This document shows positions 1 to 6,118 of a stretch of DNA of 6,665 nt, in pieces (position 1 is the first letter of the stretch; every line of letters begins with the position of its first letter). The stretch is taken from NCBI GenBank assembly GCA_944393755.1, contig CALYBF010000082.1, forward strand, positions 1 through 6,665. Reading direction: 5' to 3'. The position numbers and the translations under genes were made by a program. The notes beneath the pieces were generated by a model. It saw only the letters and a program-made list of their open reading frames with translations. It made no database searches and was not told the DNA's origin. Source of the DNA: an uncultured Clostridia bacterium (GTDB lineage: Bacteria > Bacillota > Clostridia > TANB77 > CAG-508).

Positions 1-732
1 AGACATTATTTTATAGATTATGCAATGGAAAATGATGCTATATATGTACATTTTGGACAAAGTCCACAAGCACAAAGCGATATAAAAAAATATAGTATAA
101 ACGATATAAATGGAATAGCAGAAGATGGAACAACTTTCTGGAGAGTAAAGGATAAATATGCACCACATAATGCAGTAACAAGTACAGAAAAATTATTAAA
201 ATCAGCACAAAATAAAAAATATAGAACAACATCTGATGAAACTTCTGTATTAAATTATGTAACAGATGAAGTGAATTTAGAAAATGGAGAGCCAGCAACA
301 GAAGTGATAATACCACACTCACAACTTCAAGATGTAGAATATTATTATGACGAAGAAAATAAAGTTTATGAAAGATATGCAAGAGAAGAAGAACAAGTTG
401 ATTGGGACACAGAAAAAACAATAACTGTAAAAAATATAATAATAACATATTGTGATAATTATACATTATCAGATACAGAAAATAAAGGAAGACAAGGCTT
501 AAAAAATATAGGAACATTTGACGGATATTATATTACAAATGGTAGAGCAATACCAATTAAATGTATAAAAGAAGCAAGAGACGAGAAGACTATATATCAA
601 GATTTAGAAGGAAATGTAATAAAAGTAAATGATGGAAATACTTTTGTACATATATGCCCAACTAATAGAAAAGTAGAAATTGTAGGACCAGTAGAAGAAA
701 GTGCTGGAAATACTACAGCTAATAATACTTGA
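1..732 (+). CDS. DUF3048 (YerB-like) protein, 5'-truncated by the window edge
   Basis: The reading frame is open from base 1, so the ATG at base 25 is not the true start: the codons before it (RHYFIDYA) already match the family. About 243 C-terminal residues are visible; B. subtilis YerB is roughly 330. Family marks seen are YVHFGQSPQA, FWRVKDKYAPHNAVTS (the family's 'F-R...APHN-YTS' block), a middle segment with a Tyr-rich stretch (YYYDEENKVYERY), the NIIITY strand and the closing block with GYYITNGRAIPIKC, then DGNTFVHICP. A short polar tail follows. Known members are usually secreted lipoproteins of unknown biochemical role. The signal peptide and lipobox would lie upstream of the window, so export is inferred from the family. 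The TGA stop is followed after 29 nt by the YlbF/YheA-family gene, with no terminator between, which suggests cotranscription. Family assignment is firm; function is unknown. Confidence 0.88.
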   Translation, partial: RHYFIDYAMENDAIYVHFGQSPQAQSDIKKYSINDINGIAEDGTTFWRVKDKYAPHNAVTSTEKLLKSAQNKKYRTTSDETSVLNYVTDEVNLENGEPATEVIIPHSQLQDVEYYYDEENKVYERYAREEEQVDWDTEKTITVKNIIITYCDNYTLSDTENKGRQGLKNIGTFDGYYITNGRAIPIKCIKEARDEKTIYQDLEGNVIKVNDGNTFVHICPTNRKVEIVGPVEESAGNTTANNT

Positions 733-761
733 AAAATAAATAAAAGAAAAGGTGTAGAAAA

Positions 762-1097
762 ATGAATGTTTATGATACAGCAAATAGATTAGCAGGAGAA
801 ATAAAATCTTCTGAAGAATATGTAAATTATAAAATGGCAAAAGAAACTTTAAATTTAAATCATAATTTAAAAGAAAAAATGGATAAGTTTGAAAAATTAA
901 GATATGAAGTACAATTAGAGATGATGCAAACTGGTAAAAACAATGAAGAAAAATATAAAGAAATGCAAAAAGAATATGCAGAATTAGTAGAAAATGAAGA
1001 GGCTAAAAGATTTTTTGAGGCTGAAACAAAGTTTAATATTTTAATTGCAGATGTAAATAAAATAATTGGCGAAGCAATAAGAGATGTTATGCAATAA
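762..1097 (+). CDS. YlbF/YmcA (YheA-like) family protein
   Basis: This is a 111-residue, all-helical, highly charged protein. The N-terminal YDTANRLAGEIKSSEEY matches the start of the Com_YlbF family (YlbF, YmcA, YheA of B. subtilis). It is followed by KEKMDKFEKLRYEVQLEM and a second helical pair ending in FFEAETKFNILIADVNKIIGEAI. Its length and complete lack of cysteine fit YheA better than YlbF, which is about 150 residues and carries C-terminal cysteines used in the iron-sulfur YlbF-YmcA-YaaT complex that works with RNase Y. A role in RNA decay or competence should therefore not be assumed. The start is supported by AAAAGGTG at 747-754, seven bases before the ATG. It lies 29 nt behind the DUF3048 gene and probably shares its transcript, and a bidirectional terminator follows its stop within five bases. 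No promoter was found in the short gap upstream. Confidence 0.87.
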   Translation: MNVYDTANRLAGEIKSSEEYVNYKMAKETLNLNHNLKEKMDKFEKLRYEVQLEMMQTGKNNEEKYKEMQKEYAELVENEEAKRFFEAETKFNILIADVNKIIGEAIRDVMQ

Positions 1098-1101
1098 CAA
1101 C

Positions 1102-1132
1102 AAAAAAATAAGGAGTTTTCCTTATTTTTTTT
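1102..1132. terminator. Bidirectional intrinsic terminator between convergent genes
   Basis: The arms AAAAAAATAAGGA (1102-1114) and TCCTTATTTTTTT (1119-1131) pair over 13 bp around a GTTT loop. Read rightward, the 3' arm ends in a run of T; read leftward, the A run gives an equal U tract. It therefore serves both the YlbF/YheA-family gene and the facing DUF4364 gene. The DUF4364 stop codon (1122-1124) lies inside the stem. Confidence 0.85.
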
Positions 1133-1667
1133 CATCTTTTAATAATAAATTTAACATTTCTGGATAGATTTTAGTTGCATTTTTATTCCAGTTGTCAACG
1201 ATTTTTTTAGCTCTATCTCTAGAACCTACAAAGGTTTTTATCTCAAAAATTGTTTCATTATTTTCAATGATTTTACATTTAACAGTATAATCATTTTCAT
1301 TTTTAGGCATAAACTCAGCTATAACAGAACCTTCATTTTCAATAGAAGAAAAATCTTTATTAAAAACATAATCTGCTTTCAATTTTAACAAACCTGGTAA
1401 TACATTTTTGGTAAGTGTATATGCATTTTTTCCTTCTTCTGTAATTTTTATTACTTGTTCTTCTTCTTTAGTATATGTACCTACTAATTTGGAATCAATT
1501 AAATCTGTTAAAATTTGTTTAAAAATAAAATAGTTTATGTCATTTATCGAATTTATCAATTTAAACAAATCATCTTGTTTTATATCATTATCAATAAGAT
1601 TTAATATGTATAAGATTAAAACCTTATTTTCTGCCAAAGTAGTAGTATTATCTGAATTAGAACTCAT
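1122..1667 (-). CDS. DUF4364 family protein, probable winged-helix DNA-binding regulator
   Basis: This is a 181-residue protein of the DUF4364 family, common in Clostridia. Residues about 8-80 look like a winged helix-turn-helix: LAENKVLILYILNLID, a second helix with DDLFKLINSIN, a recognition-like helix FKQILTDLIDSKLV, and a wing leading into ITEEGKNAYTLT, the 'T-x-x-G' signature frequent in MarR/PadR-like folds. The C-terminal half (about 95-181) is a mixed alpha/beta domain with KCKIIENNETIFEIK and a basic helix RDRAKKIVDNWN. The frame stays open upstream to an ATG at 1745, but the start at 1667 is preferred: it has AAGGAG at a 9-nt spacing, and a promoter (1702-1730) lies between the two ATGs. 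It is divergent from glgP, so control of glgP or of itself is possible but not shown. Its 3' end converges with the YlbF/YheA-family gene and overlaps the shared terminator. Confidence 0.85.
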   Translation of the reverse strand: MSSNSDNTTTLAENKVLILYILNLIDNDIKQDDLFKLINSINDINYFIFKQILTDLIDSKLVGTYTKEEEQVIKITEEGKNAYTLTKNVLPGLLKLKADYVFNKDFSSIENEGSVIAEFMPKNENDYTVKCKIIENNETIFEIKTFVGSRDRAKKIVDNWNKNATKIYPEMLNLLLKDEKK

Positions 1668-1676
1668 AAATAAACA

Positions 1677-1682
1677 CTCCTT
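1677..1682 (-). promoter_or_regulatory. Ribosome binding site that fixes the DUF4364 start
   Basis: Read on the minus strand this is AAGGAG, nine bases before the ATG at 1667. It decides for the 181-residue product over the 207-residue reading from the ATG at 1745, which would begin upstream of the promoter. Confidence 0.8.
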
Positions 1683-1701
1683 ACTTTGTTTTTCTTTGAA
1701 A

Positions 1702-1730
1702 AGTATATCACATTTAACAAAAAAAGTAAA
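1702..1730 (-). promoter_or_regulatory. Sigma-A-type promoter of the DUF4364 gene
   Basis: On the minus strand there is TTTACT (1730-1725), a 17-nt spacer and TATACT (1707-1702), the last preceded by TGTGA so that it also reads as an extended -10 (TGATATACT). Transcription should start near 1695, about 28 nt before the start codon. An inverted repeat, CATTTA (1711-1716) and TAAATG (1727-1732), spans the spacer and the -35 and could be an operator, although short AT-rich repeats are common by chance here. Confidence 0.65.
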
Positions 1731-1775
1731 TGAAAAAAACATCAAAAAAATAATTAAGAAAAATTTCTAAAACAT

Positions 1776-1804
1776 TTGACAAACGAATATATTTAGTAGA
1801 TAAT
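1776..1804 (+). promoter_or_regulatory. Sigma-A-type promoter of glgP
   Basis: TTGACA (1776-1781) matches the consensus perfectly, followed by a 17-nt spacer and GATAAT (1799-1804), five of six matches to TATAAT. Transcription should start near 1811, leaving an A-rich leader of about 80 nt with no obvious hairpin before the ribosome site at 1874-1881. It is back to back with the DUF4364 promoter; the two -35 elements are about 45 bp apart, close enough for shared control. Confidence 0.7.
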
Positions 1805-1889
1805 GGATATGTAAAATATTAAAAAATAAAATTAAAAAAAATACAAAAAGAAAAGATAAAGGCTTTAAAACACAAAGGAGGAATAAAAA

Positions 1890-4463
1890 ATGTATGTATT
1901 TAATAGGATAACAGTTAACCCACAATTACCAAAAAGAATAGAAAAATTATCAGAAATTTCAAATAATTTATGGTGGTCTTGGAACACAGAATTTTTAAGA
2001 TTATTTCAAAGAATAGATGGAGATTTATGGGAGAATTCTAATAAAAACCCAATTAAATTTTTAAAACACGTATCACAAGAAAGATTAGAAAATGTAGCAA
2101 AAGATGTTAATTTCTTAAAAGAATATGATAAAATTGTAGAAGATTTTGAAGGGTATATGAATAGTAAGAGTACATGGTTTACTAAAAAATACCCAGAAGA
2201 AAAAGATGATTTAATTGCATATTTTTCAGCTGAATATGGTTTAGATCAAACAATACCTATTTATTCAGGTGGTCTTGGAATATTATCAGGAGACCATTTA
2301 AAGTCAGCAAGTGATTTAGGAATTCCACTTGTTGCTGTTGGCTTGCTTTATAAAAATGGGTATTTTAACCAAAAAATAGATGGAGACGGAAATCAACAAA
2401 CAGAATATAATGATATTGATTTATATGACTTACCAATAAATCCTGTTAAAAATGATATTGGTGATGATTTAATTATATATGTAAAATTTCCAAAAAGAAG
2501 ATTATATTTAAAAGTATGGAGTATAAAGGTAGGAAGAGTTACTTTATATTTGCTAGATTCAGATATAGAAAAAAATAACCCAGAAGATAGAGATGTAACT
2601 TTAAGATTATATGGTGGAGACCAAGAAATGAGAATTCGCCAAGAAATAGTTTTAGGACAAGCAGGAGTAGAGCTTCTTACTAAATATTTAAAACTAAAGC
2701 CAACTGTTTACCATATGAACGAAGGGCACTCAGCATTTTTAACATTAGAACTTATGAAAAATATAATTAAAGATAAGCAAGTATCATTTGATGTTGCAAA
2801 AGATATTGCAAGTTCAAAAACAGTATTTACAACACATACTCCAGTACCAGCTGGAAATGATATATTCCCACTTGATTTAGTAGAGAAATATTTTAAAGAT
2901 TTCTGGCCAAGATTAGGCTTGACAAGAGAAGAGTTTTTAAGACTTGGTATGAAACCAGGAAAAGAACTAGATAATGGTTTTAATATGGGAATATTAGCTC
3001 TAAAAATCGCAGGAAAGAAAAACGGTGTAAGTAAACTTCATGGAGCAGTATCTAGAGAATTATTTGGAGAAATTTGGCCAAATATAGCGGCAAATGAAGC
3101 ACCAATAGGTTATGTAACAAATGGTATTCATACTTGTTCGTGGCTTGCTCCAAGAATGAAAGAATTATTTAATAAATATCTAATACCATATTGGCAAGAC
3201 AATATGTATCAAGACCAAGTGTGGGAAAAAATTAGAAATGTACCAAATGACAAGTTATGGAATATTCACAATGATAGAAAAGTAAAATTACTAAGATTAG
3301 TAAAAGATAATACTTATGAAAGATTAAGACGTTCTGGTTATAGTTATGAAGATATAAATGAAATAACTTCAAAATTAAATCCAAATGCATTAACTATAGG
3401 TTTTGCAAGAAGGTTTGCTACATATAAAAGAGCAACTTTAATATTTAAAGATTTAGAAAGAATAACACAAATATTAAATAATGCTGATAGACCAGTTCAA
3501 TTAATCTTTGCAGGAAAAGCACATCCACAAGATAAAGAAGGGCAAGATTTAATTAGATATATTCATCAAATATCTATGATGCCACAATTTAAAGGAAAAA
3601 TATTCTTACTTGAAAATTATAATATAGCAATGTCAAGATATTTGATAAGTGGTGTTGATGTTTGGTTAAATAACCCAAGAAGACCTATGGAAGCATCTGG
3701 AACATCAGGACAAAAAGCTTCAGTAAATGGTGTAATAAACTTTAGTGTTTTAGATGGTTGGTGGGCAGAAGGATATACTCAAAACAATGGTTGGACTATT
3801 GGAAGTAACCAAGAATATGATTCTTATGAAGCTCAAGACCAAGCAGATAGCCAAAGTTTATATAGAACTTTAGAAGAAAAAATAATTCCAACATTTTATG
3901 ATAGAGATAAAAATGGAATGCCAACAAAATGGATAGAGCTTATGAAAAATTCTATTATAACAACAGGTGGAAAATATAGTACAGCTAGGATGCTTGTAGA
4001 TTATACAAATAATTATTATATGCCACTTTGTAAATTAACTAAGAAATATTATGGTGATATTGACAATGTTGCAGCATTTAACTCTTGGAAAAAAGATTTA
4101 TATACAAATTGGAAAGATGTAAAAATAACACAAACAGAAAATGATTTAGATAATATTACAATAGATGCTGGAAATAAAATAGAAGTGGCTTGTGAAGTAA
4201 CACTTCCAAACATAGATGTCGATAATATAACAGTTCAAGTCTATTATGGAAAAATTCTAGAAAATGGAATTGTAGAAGATATAAGCATAATTCCAATGGA
4301 ACTAACTGAAGAAAACCCAGAAGAAAGGAAATATTATTATACAGCAAAAATCGAATTAACAACTGGTGGAAACTATGGTTATACATTTAGGGTTATGCCA
4401 AAAAATGAAATGATATTAGAGCCAGCAAACTTAGATTTAATAAAATGGGTAACTAAGGAATAG
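1890..4463 (+). CDS. glgP: Alpha-glucan (glycogen) phosphorylase, GT35 family with DUF3417 N-terminus
   Basis: The enzyme cleaves alpha-1,4-glucan with phosphate to give glucose-1-phosphate, in the cytoplasm, using pyridoxal phosphate. The 857 residues fit the short bacterial/archaeal phosphorylase type. Residues about 10-110 are the DUF3417 region (NNLWWSWNTEFLRLFQ, LWENSNKNP). The catalytic part follows: AYFSAEYGLDQ, then GGLGILSGDH at 127-136, YHMNEGH at 274-280, TTHTPVPAGND, YVTNGIHTCSW from 408, GFARRFATYKRA, FAGKAHPQD, and EASGTSGQKA, in which Lys609 should carry the cofactor, followed by NG and the DGWWAEGY block. Residues about 765-857 form a beta-rich C-terminal domain ending in YGYTFRVMP. 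No key motif is missing. The start is backed by AAAGGAGG at 1874-1881, eight bases before the ATG. It has its own promoter and terminator, so it appears monocistronic; no glycogen synthesis gene is in view. Codon use is strongly A/T-ended (TTA, AGA, ATA). Confidence 0.97.
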   Translation: MYVFNRITVNPQLPKRIEKLSEISNNLWWSWNTEFLRLFQRIDGDLWENSNKNPIKFLKHVSQERLENVAKDVNFLKEYDKIVEDFEGYMNSKSTWFTKKYPEEKDDLIAYFSAEYGLDQTIPIYSGGLGILSGDHLKSASDLGIPLVAVGLLYKNGYFNQKIDGDGNQQTEYNDIDLYDLPINPVKNDIGDDLIIYVKFPKRRLYLKVWSIKVGRVTLYLLDSDIEKNNPEDRDVTLRLYGGDQEMRIRQEIVLGQAGVELLTKYLKLKPTVYHMNEGHSAFLTLELMKNIIKDKQVSFDVAKDIASSKTVFTTHTPVPAGNDIFPLDLVEKYFKDFWPRLGLTREEFLRLGMKPGKELDNGFNMGILALKIAGKKNGVSKLHGAVSRELFGEIWPNIAANEAPIGYVTNGIHTCSWLAPRMKELFNKYLIPYWQDNMYQDQVWEKIRNVPNDKLWNIHNDRKVKLLRLVKDNTYERLRRSGYSYEDINEITSKLNPNALTIGFARRFATYKRATLIFKDLERITQILNNADRPVQLIFAGKAHPQDKEGQDLIRYIHQISMMPQFKGKIFLLENYNIAMSRYLISGVDVWLNNPRRPMEASGTSGQKASVNGVINFSVLDGWWAEGYTQNNGWTIGSNQEYDSYEAQDQADSQSLYRTLEEKIIPTFYDRDKNGMPTKWIELMKNSIITTGGKYSTARMLVDYTNNYYMPLCKLTKKYYGDIDNVAAFNSWKKDLYTNWKDVKITQTENDLDNITIDAGNKIEVACEVTLPNIDVDNITVQVYYGKILENGIVEDISIIPMELTEENPEERKYYYTAKIELTTGGNYGYTFRVMPKNEMILEPANLDLIKWVTKE

Positions 4464-4485
4464 GAGAAGTTTTCTCCTATTTTTT
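4459..4485 (+). terminator. Intrinsic terminator of glgP
   Basis: TAGGAGAA (4461-4468) pairs with TTCTCCTA (4472-4479) around a GTT loop, extended by A-T pairs at the base, and is followed by a T run to 4485. The glgP stop codon TAG is the first three bases of the stem. The T run abuts the -35 of the purB promoter. Confidence 0.85.
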
Positions 4486-4486
4486 G

Positions 4487-4515
4487 TTTACAATTTACAT
4501 AAATTGTGATATAAT
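4487..4515 (+). promoter_or_regulatory. Main promoter of purB (P1)
   Basis: TTTACA (4487-4492), a 17-nt spacer and a perfect TATAAT (4510-4515) preceded by TG at 4507-4508, giving an extended -10. Transcription should start near 4521-4522, leaving a leader of about 133 nt. Its composition is like the local AT-rich DNA, unlike the purB gene it drives. Confidence 0.78.
4490..4507. promoter_or_regulatory. Candidate operator: perfect 18-bp dyad inside the purB promoter
   Basis: ACAATTT (4490-4496) and AAATTGT (4501-4507) are perfect inverted copies around ACAT. The dyad overlaps the end of the -35 and reaches to the extended -10, the usual place for a repressor of the MarR or TetR kind. No known operator consensus is recognised, and AT-rich DNA makes such dyads fairly easy to find by chance. 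Confidence 0.4.
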
Positions 4516-4520
4516 TTTTC

Positions 4521-4555
4521 TGTCAAAACTATTGTATTTCTAAAGTAGTTTGACA
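4521..4555 (+). promoter_or_regulatory. Imperfect inverted repeat / 5' leader hairpin upstream of purB
   Basis: TGTCAAAACTA (4521-4531) pairs with TAGTTTGACA (4546-4555) over ten base pairs with a single bulged A, leaving a 14-nt loop. It begins at the expected +1 of P1, so in RNA it would be a 5'-terminal hairpin, which often stabilises transcripts. As DNA it could be a protein site. No T run follows, so it is not a terminator. Confidence 0.55.
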
Positions 4556-4578
4556 TCTGGGGAAGGACATTGTTAAAT
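4550..4578 (+). promoter_or_regulatory. Possible second promoter of purB (P2)
   Basis: A perfect TTGACA (4550-4555) is followed at exactly 17 nt by TTAAAT (4573-4578), four of six matches to TATAAT. The -35 is the right arm of the inverted repeat at 4521-4555. The weak -10 makes this tentative. Confidence 0.3.
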
Positions 4579-4632
4579 AACCTTTAGAAAAGGAGGTAGA
4601 ATAGGTTTTTGATTTGGTAAGTGCAAATGTAA
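4579..4632 (+). other. purB leader with an orphan Shine-Dalgarno and tiny reading frames
   Basis: AAAGGAGGT (4589-4597) is a full complement of the 16S rRNA 3' end but has no start codon at normal spacing; purB begins 57 nt further on with its own weaker site. The nearest candidate is TTG at 4609 (TTG ATT TGG TAA, 4609-4620), 12 nt downstream, followed in frame by GTG CAA ATG TAA (4621-4632). CCTTT (4581-4585) can pair with AAAGG (4589-4593) and hide the site, while AACCT (4579-4583) can instead pair with AGGTT (4603-4607). It matches no riboswitch class I recognise. Confidence 0.35.
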
Positions 4633-4654
4633 GAAAGGCGAGAAAGGAACAAAG

Positions 4655-6064
4655 ATGAGTAAAGACGAACTTTACGGAATTCCGAGTGAAGGTTTAGCGA
4701 TTTCTCCGCTAGATGGTCGCTATTCCAACATCGGAAGGAGGTTTGCTCCGTACTTTTCAGAGTATGGACTTGTCAAGCACAGGGTATGGGTTGAGGTCAA
4801 CTGGCTTATTTTCATACTAGAAAACCTTAAAGGTAGTAGTGTTCTGGAAACTTTCCCAAAGAAAAGAATTCCGGAAATTCTTAATATCTATGAGAGTTTT
4901 TCTGGTGAGTCCTTTGCGAGAGTGAAGGGAATTGAGGATACTACTAATCACGATGTGAAGGCAGTAGAGTACTATATTGATGATGAGCTAAGAGCTCTCG
5001 GGATGGATGAGCTTGTTAGTTATGTCCATATCGGATGTACATCTGAAGACATTACTAATATTGCTTATGCCAAGATTCTGAAGTCTGCACTTCAAGAAGT
5101 CTGGATTCCTGAGGCCGAGAAGCTTATCAGTGTGCTTGAAGGATTTGCAATGAGGTATGCAGATACTTCAATGCTTGGTCACACTCATGGACAACCTGCA
5201 ACACCCACTACTGTAGGCAAGGAGTTTGCGGTTTATGTTCATCGTTTGAGGGAATCTTTGAAGTTTGTAAAGAGTATAGAGCCTCTTGCTAAGTTTAATG
5301 GAGCAACAGGCAACTATGCAGCAATTTCGATTGCTTTCCCAAACGTGGATTGGCCAAAGCTTAACAGAAGGTTTGTTGAAGAAAAGCTTGGTATTACTTT
5401 CAACCCTGTTACTACACAGATTGAAAGCCACGACTATATGTGTCATATTTTTGACGCAATTAGGAACTTTAACAATATTGTTCGTGACCTTGACCAAGAT
5501 ATGTGGCTTTATATCAGTATGGAATATTTCATACTGAAGGTTGTTAAGGGTGAAGTTGGCAGTAGTACAATGCCTCACAAAGTTAACCCAATCAAGTTCG
5601 AGAATGGAGAGTCTAATGTAGATATGTCTAATGCCATTTTTATGGCTTTGTCTAACAAGCTTTCTGTTTCTCGTATGCAGAGAGACCTTTCTGATTCTTC
5701 TTCACAGAGGAACATAGGCATTGCATTTGGATATTCACTCCAAGCTATTACTCAGACCATTAGTGGTATGGGGAGAGTTAGAGTGAATACTGAAAAGATT
5801 GCCAAAGACCTTGCAGGTAATTGGGAGGTTTTGGCTGAGCCAATTCAGACTATGCTTCGCAAGTATGGTATTCCTAATGCTTACGAGCAACTTAAGGAAC
5901 TGACAAGAGGCAAGAAGATGTCTAAGGAAGATATCCATAGCTTTATCAAGTCTCTTGACGGTGTTCTCTCGTCTGAAGATATGTATACTCTTCTTGCTCT
6001 TACTCCTGAGTCCTACATTGGCTATGCTTGCCAAATTGCAGAAGAGACTGCCCAAGCTAAGTAG
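4655..6064 (+). CDS. purB: Adenylosuccinate lyase, Escherichia coli-type PurB
   Basis: The enzyme releases fumarate from SAICAR (giving AICAR) and from adenylosuccinate (giving AMP) in purine synthesis, as a cytoplasmic homotetramer. The 469 residues belong to the fumarase/aspartase superfamily. Visible marks are AISPLDGRY near the N-terminus, FSEYGLVKHRVWVEV, TTNHDVKAVEY with His99, CTSEDITN at 128-135, THGQPATPT with His178 (the general acid position), TTQIESHDY, and the family signature GSSTMPHKVNP at 302-312 carrying the catalytic serine, followed by SRMQRDLSDS and NWEVLAEPIQT. These blocks follow E. coli PurB closely (456 residues) rather than the shorter B. subtilis form. All catalytic motifs are present. 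The start is supported by AAAGGA at 4643-4648, six bases before the ATG. The gene stands alone between its own promoter and terminator. Composition is odd: GC and codons (CTT for Leu; AGG, CGT and CGC for Arg) differ sharply from glgP, suggesting transfer from another lineage. Confidence 0.97.
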   Translation: MSKDELYGIPSEGLAISPLDGRYSNIGRRFAPYFSEYGLVKHRVWVEVNWLIFILENLKGSSVLETFPKKRIPEILNIYESFSGESFARVKGIEDTTNHDVKAVEYYIDDELRALGMDELVSYVHIGCTSEDITNIAYAKILKSALQEVWIPEAEKLISVLEGFAMRYADTSMLGHTHGQPATPTTVGKEFAVYVHRLRESLKFVKSIEPLAKFNGATGNYAAISIAFPNVDWPKLNRRFVEEKLGITFNPVTTQIESHDYMCHIFDAIRNFNNIVRDLDQDMWLYISMEYFILKVVKGEVGSSTMPHKVNPIKFENGESNVDMSNAIFMALSNKLSVSRMQRDLSDSSSQRNIGIAFGYSLQAITQTISGMGRVRVNTEKIAKDLAGNWEVLAEPIQTMLRKYGIPNAYEQLKELTRGKKMSKEDIHSFIKSLDGVLSSEDMYTLLALTPESYIGYACQIAEETAQAK

Positions 6065-6084
6065 TTTTTCTGCAAAGTTCTACC

Positions 6085-6118
6085 AAGGAGCTACCCACAA
6101 AATGTGGGTAGCTCTTTT
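6085..6118 (+). terminator. Strong intrinsic terminator of purB
   Basis: GAGCTACCCACA (6088-6099) pairs perfectly with TGTGGGTAGCTC (6103-6114) around AAA, followed by TTTT; the stem can be extended at its base by A-T and G-T pairs. It is much richer in GC than the other terminators here, matching the purB gene. Read leftward it lacks a U tract, so it is a poor terminator for the opposite strand. Confidence 0.9.

Noticed and set aside
25..27. ATG at 25 as the start of the DUF3048 gene
   Set aside because: The frame is open to base 1, the preceding codons match the family, and there is no ribosome site before it.
38..517. Long antisense open frame opposite the DUF3048 gene
   Set aside because: Its product is a low-complexity Leu/Phe/Tyr-rich string that results from reading AT-rich coding DNA backwards; there is no ribosome site or family match.
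1668..1745. A longer DUF4364 start at the ATG at 1745
   Set aside because: The extra 26 residues are hydrophobic and unlike the family, a good promoter lies inside this stretch, and the AAGGAG site serves the ATG at 1667.
1774..1790. Catabolite-control (cre) site at the glgP promoter
   Set aside because: The stretch TGACAAACGAATAT resembles the cre consensus only if one base is skipped; the spacing is wrong.
4156..4386. Antisense open frame inside the 3' end of glgP
   Set aside because: It is composition-driven and Leu/Phe-rich, opposite the conserved C-terminal domain of the phosphorylase.
4521..4654. Known riboswitch (purine, ZTP, PRPP/ykkC, THF or preQ1) in the purB leader
   Set aside because: None of the conserved core sequences of these classes could be found; only simple hairpins are visible. 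A covariance-model search would settle it.
5168..5578. Antisense and alternate-frame open frames inside purB (also 5286-5537 and 5735-6055)
   Set aside because: They are shadows of the well-supported purB frame, with no family resemblance and no start signals.
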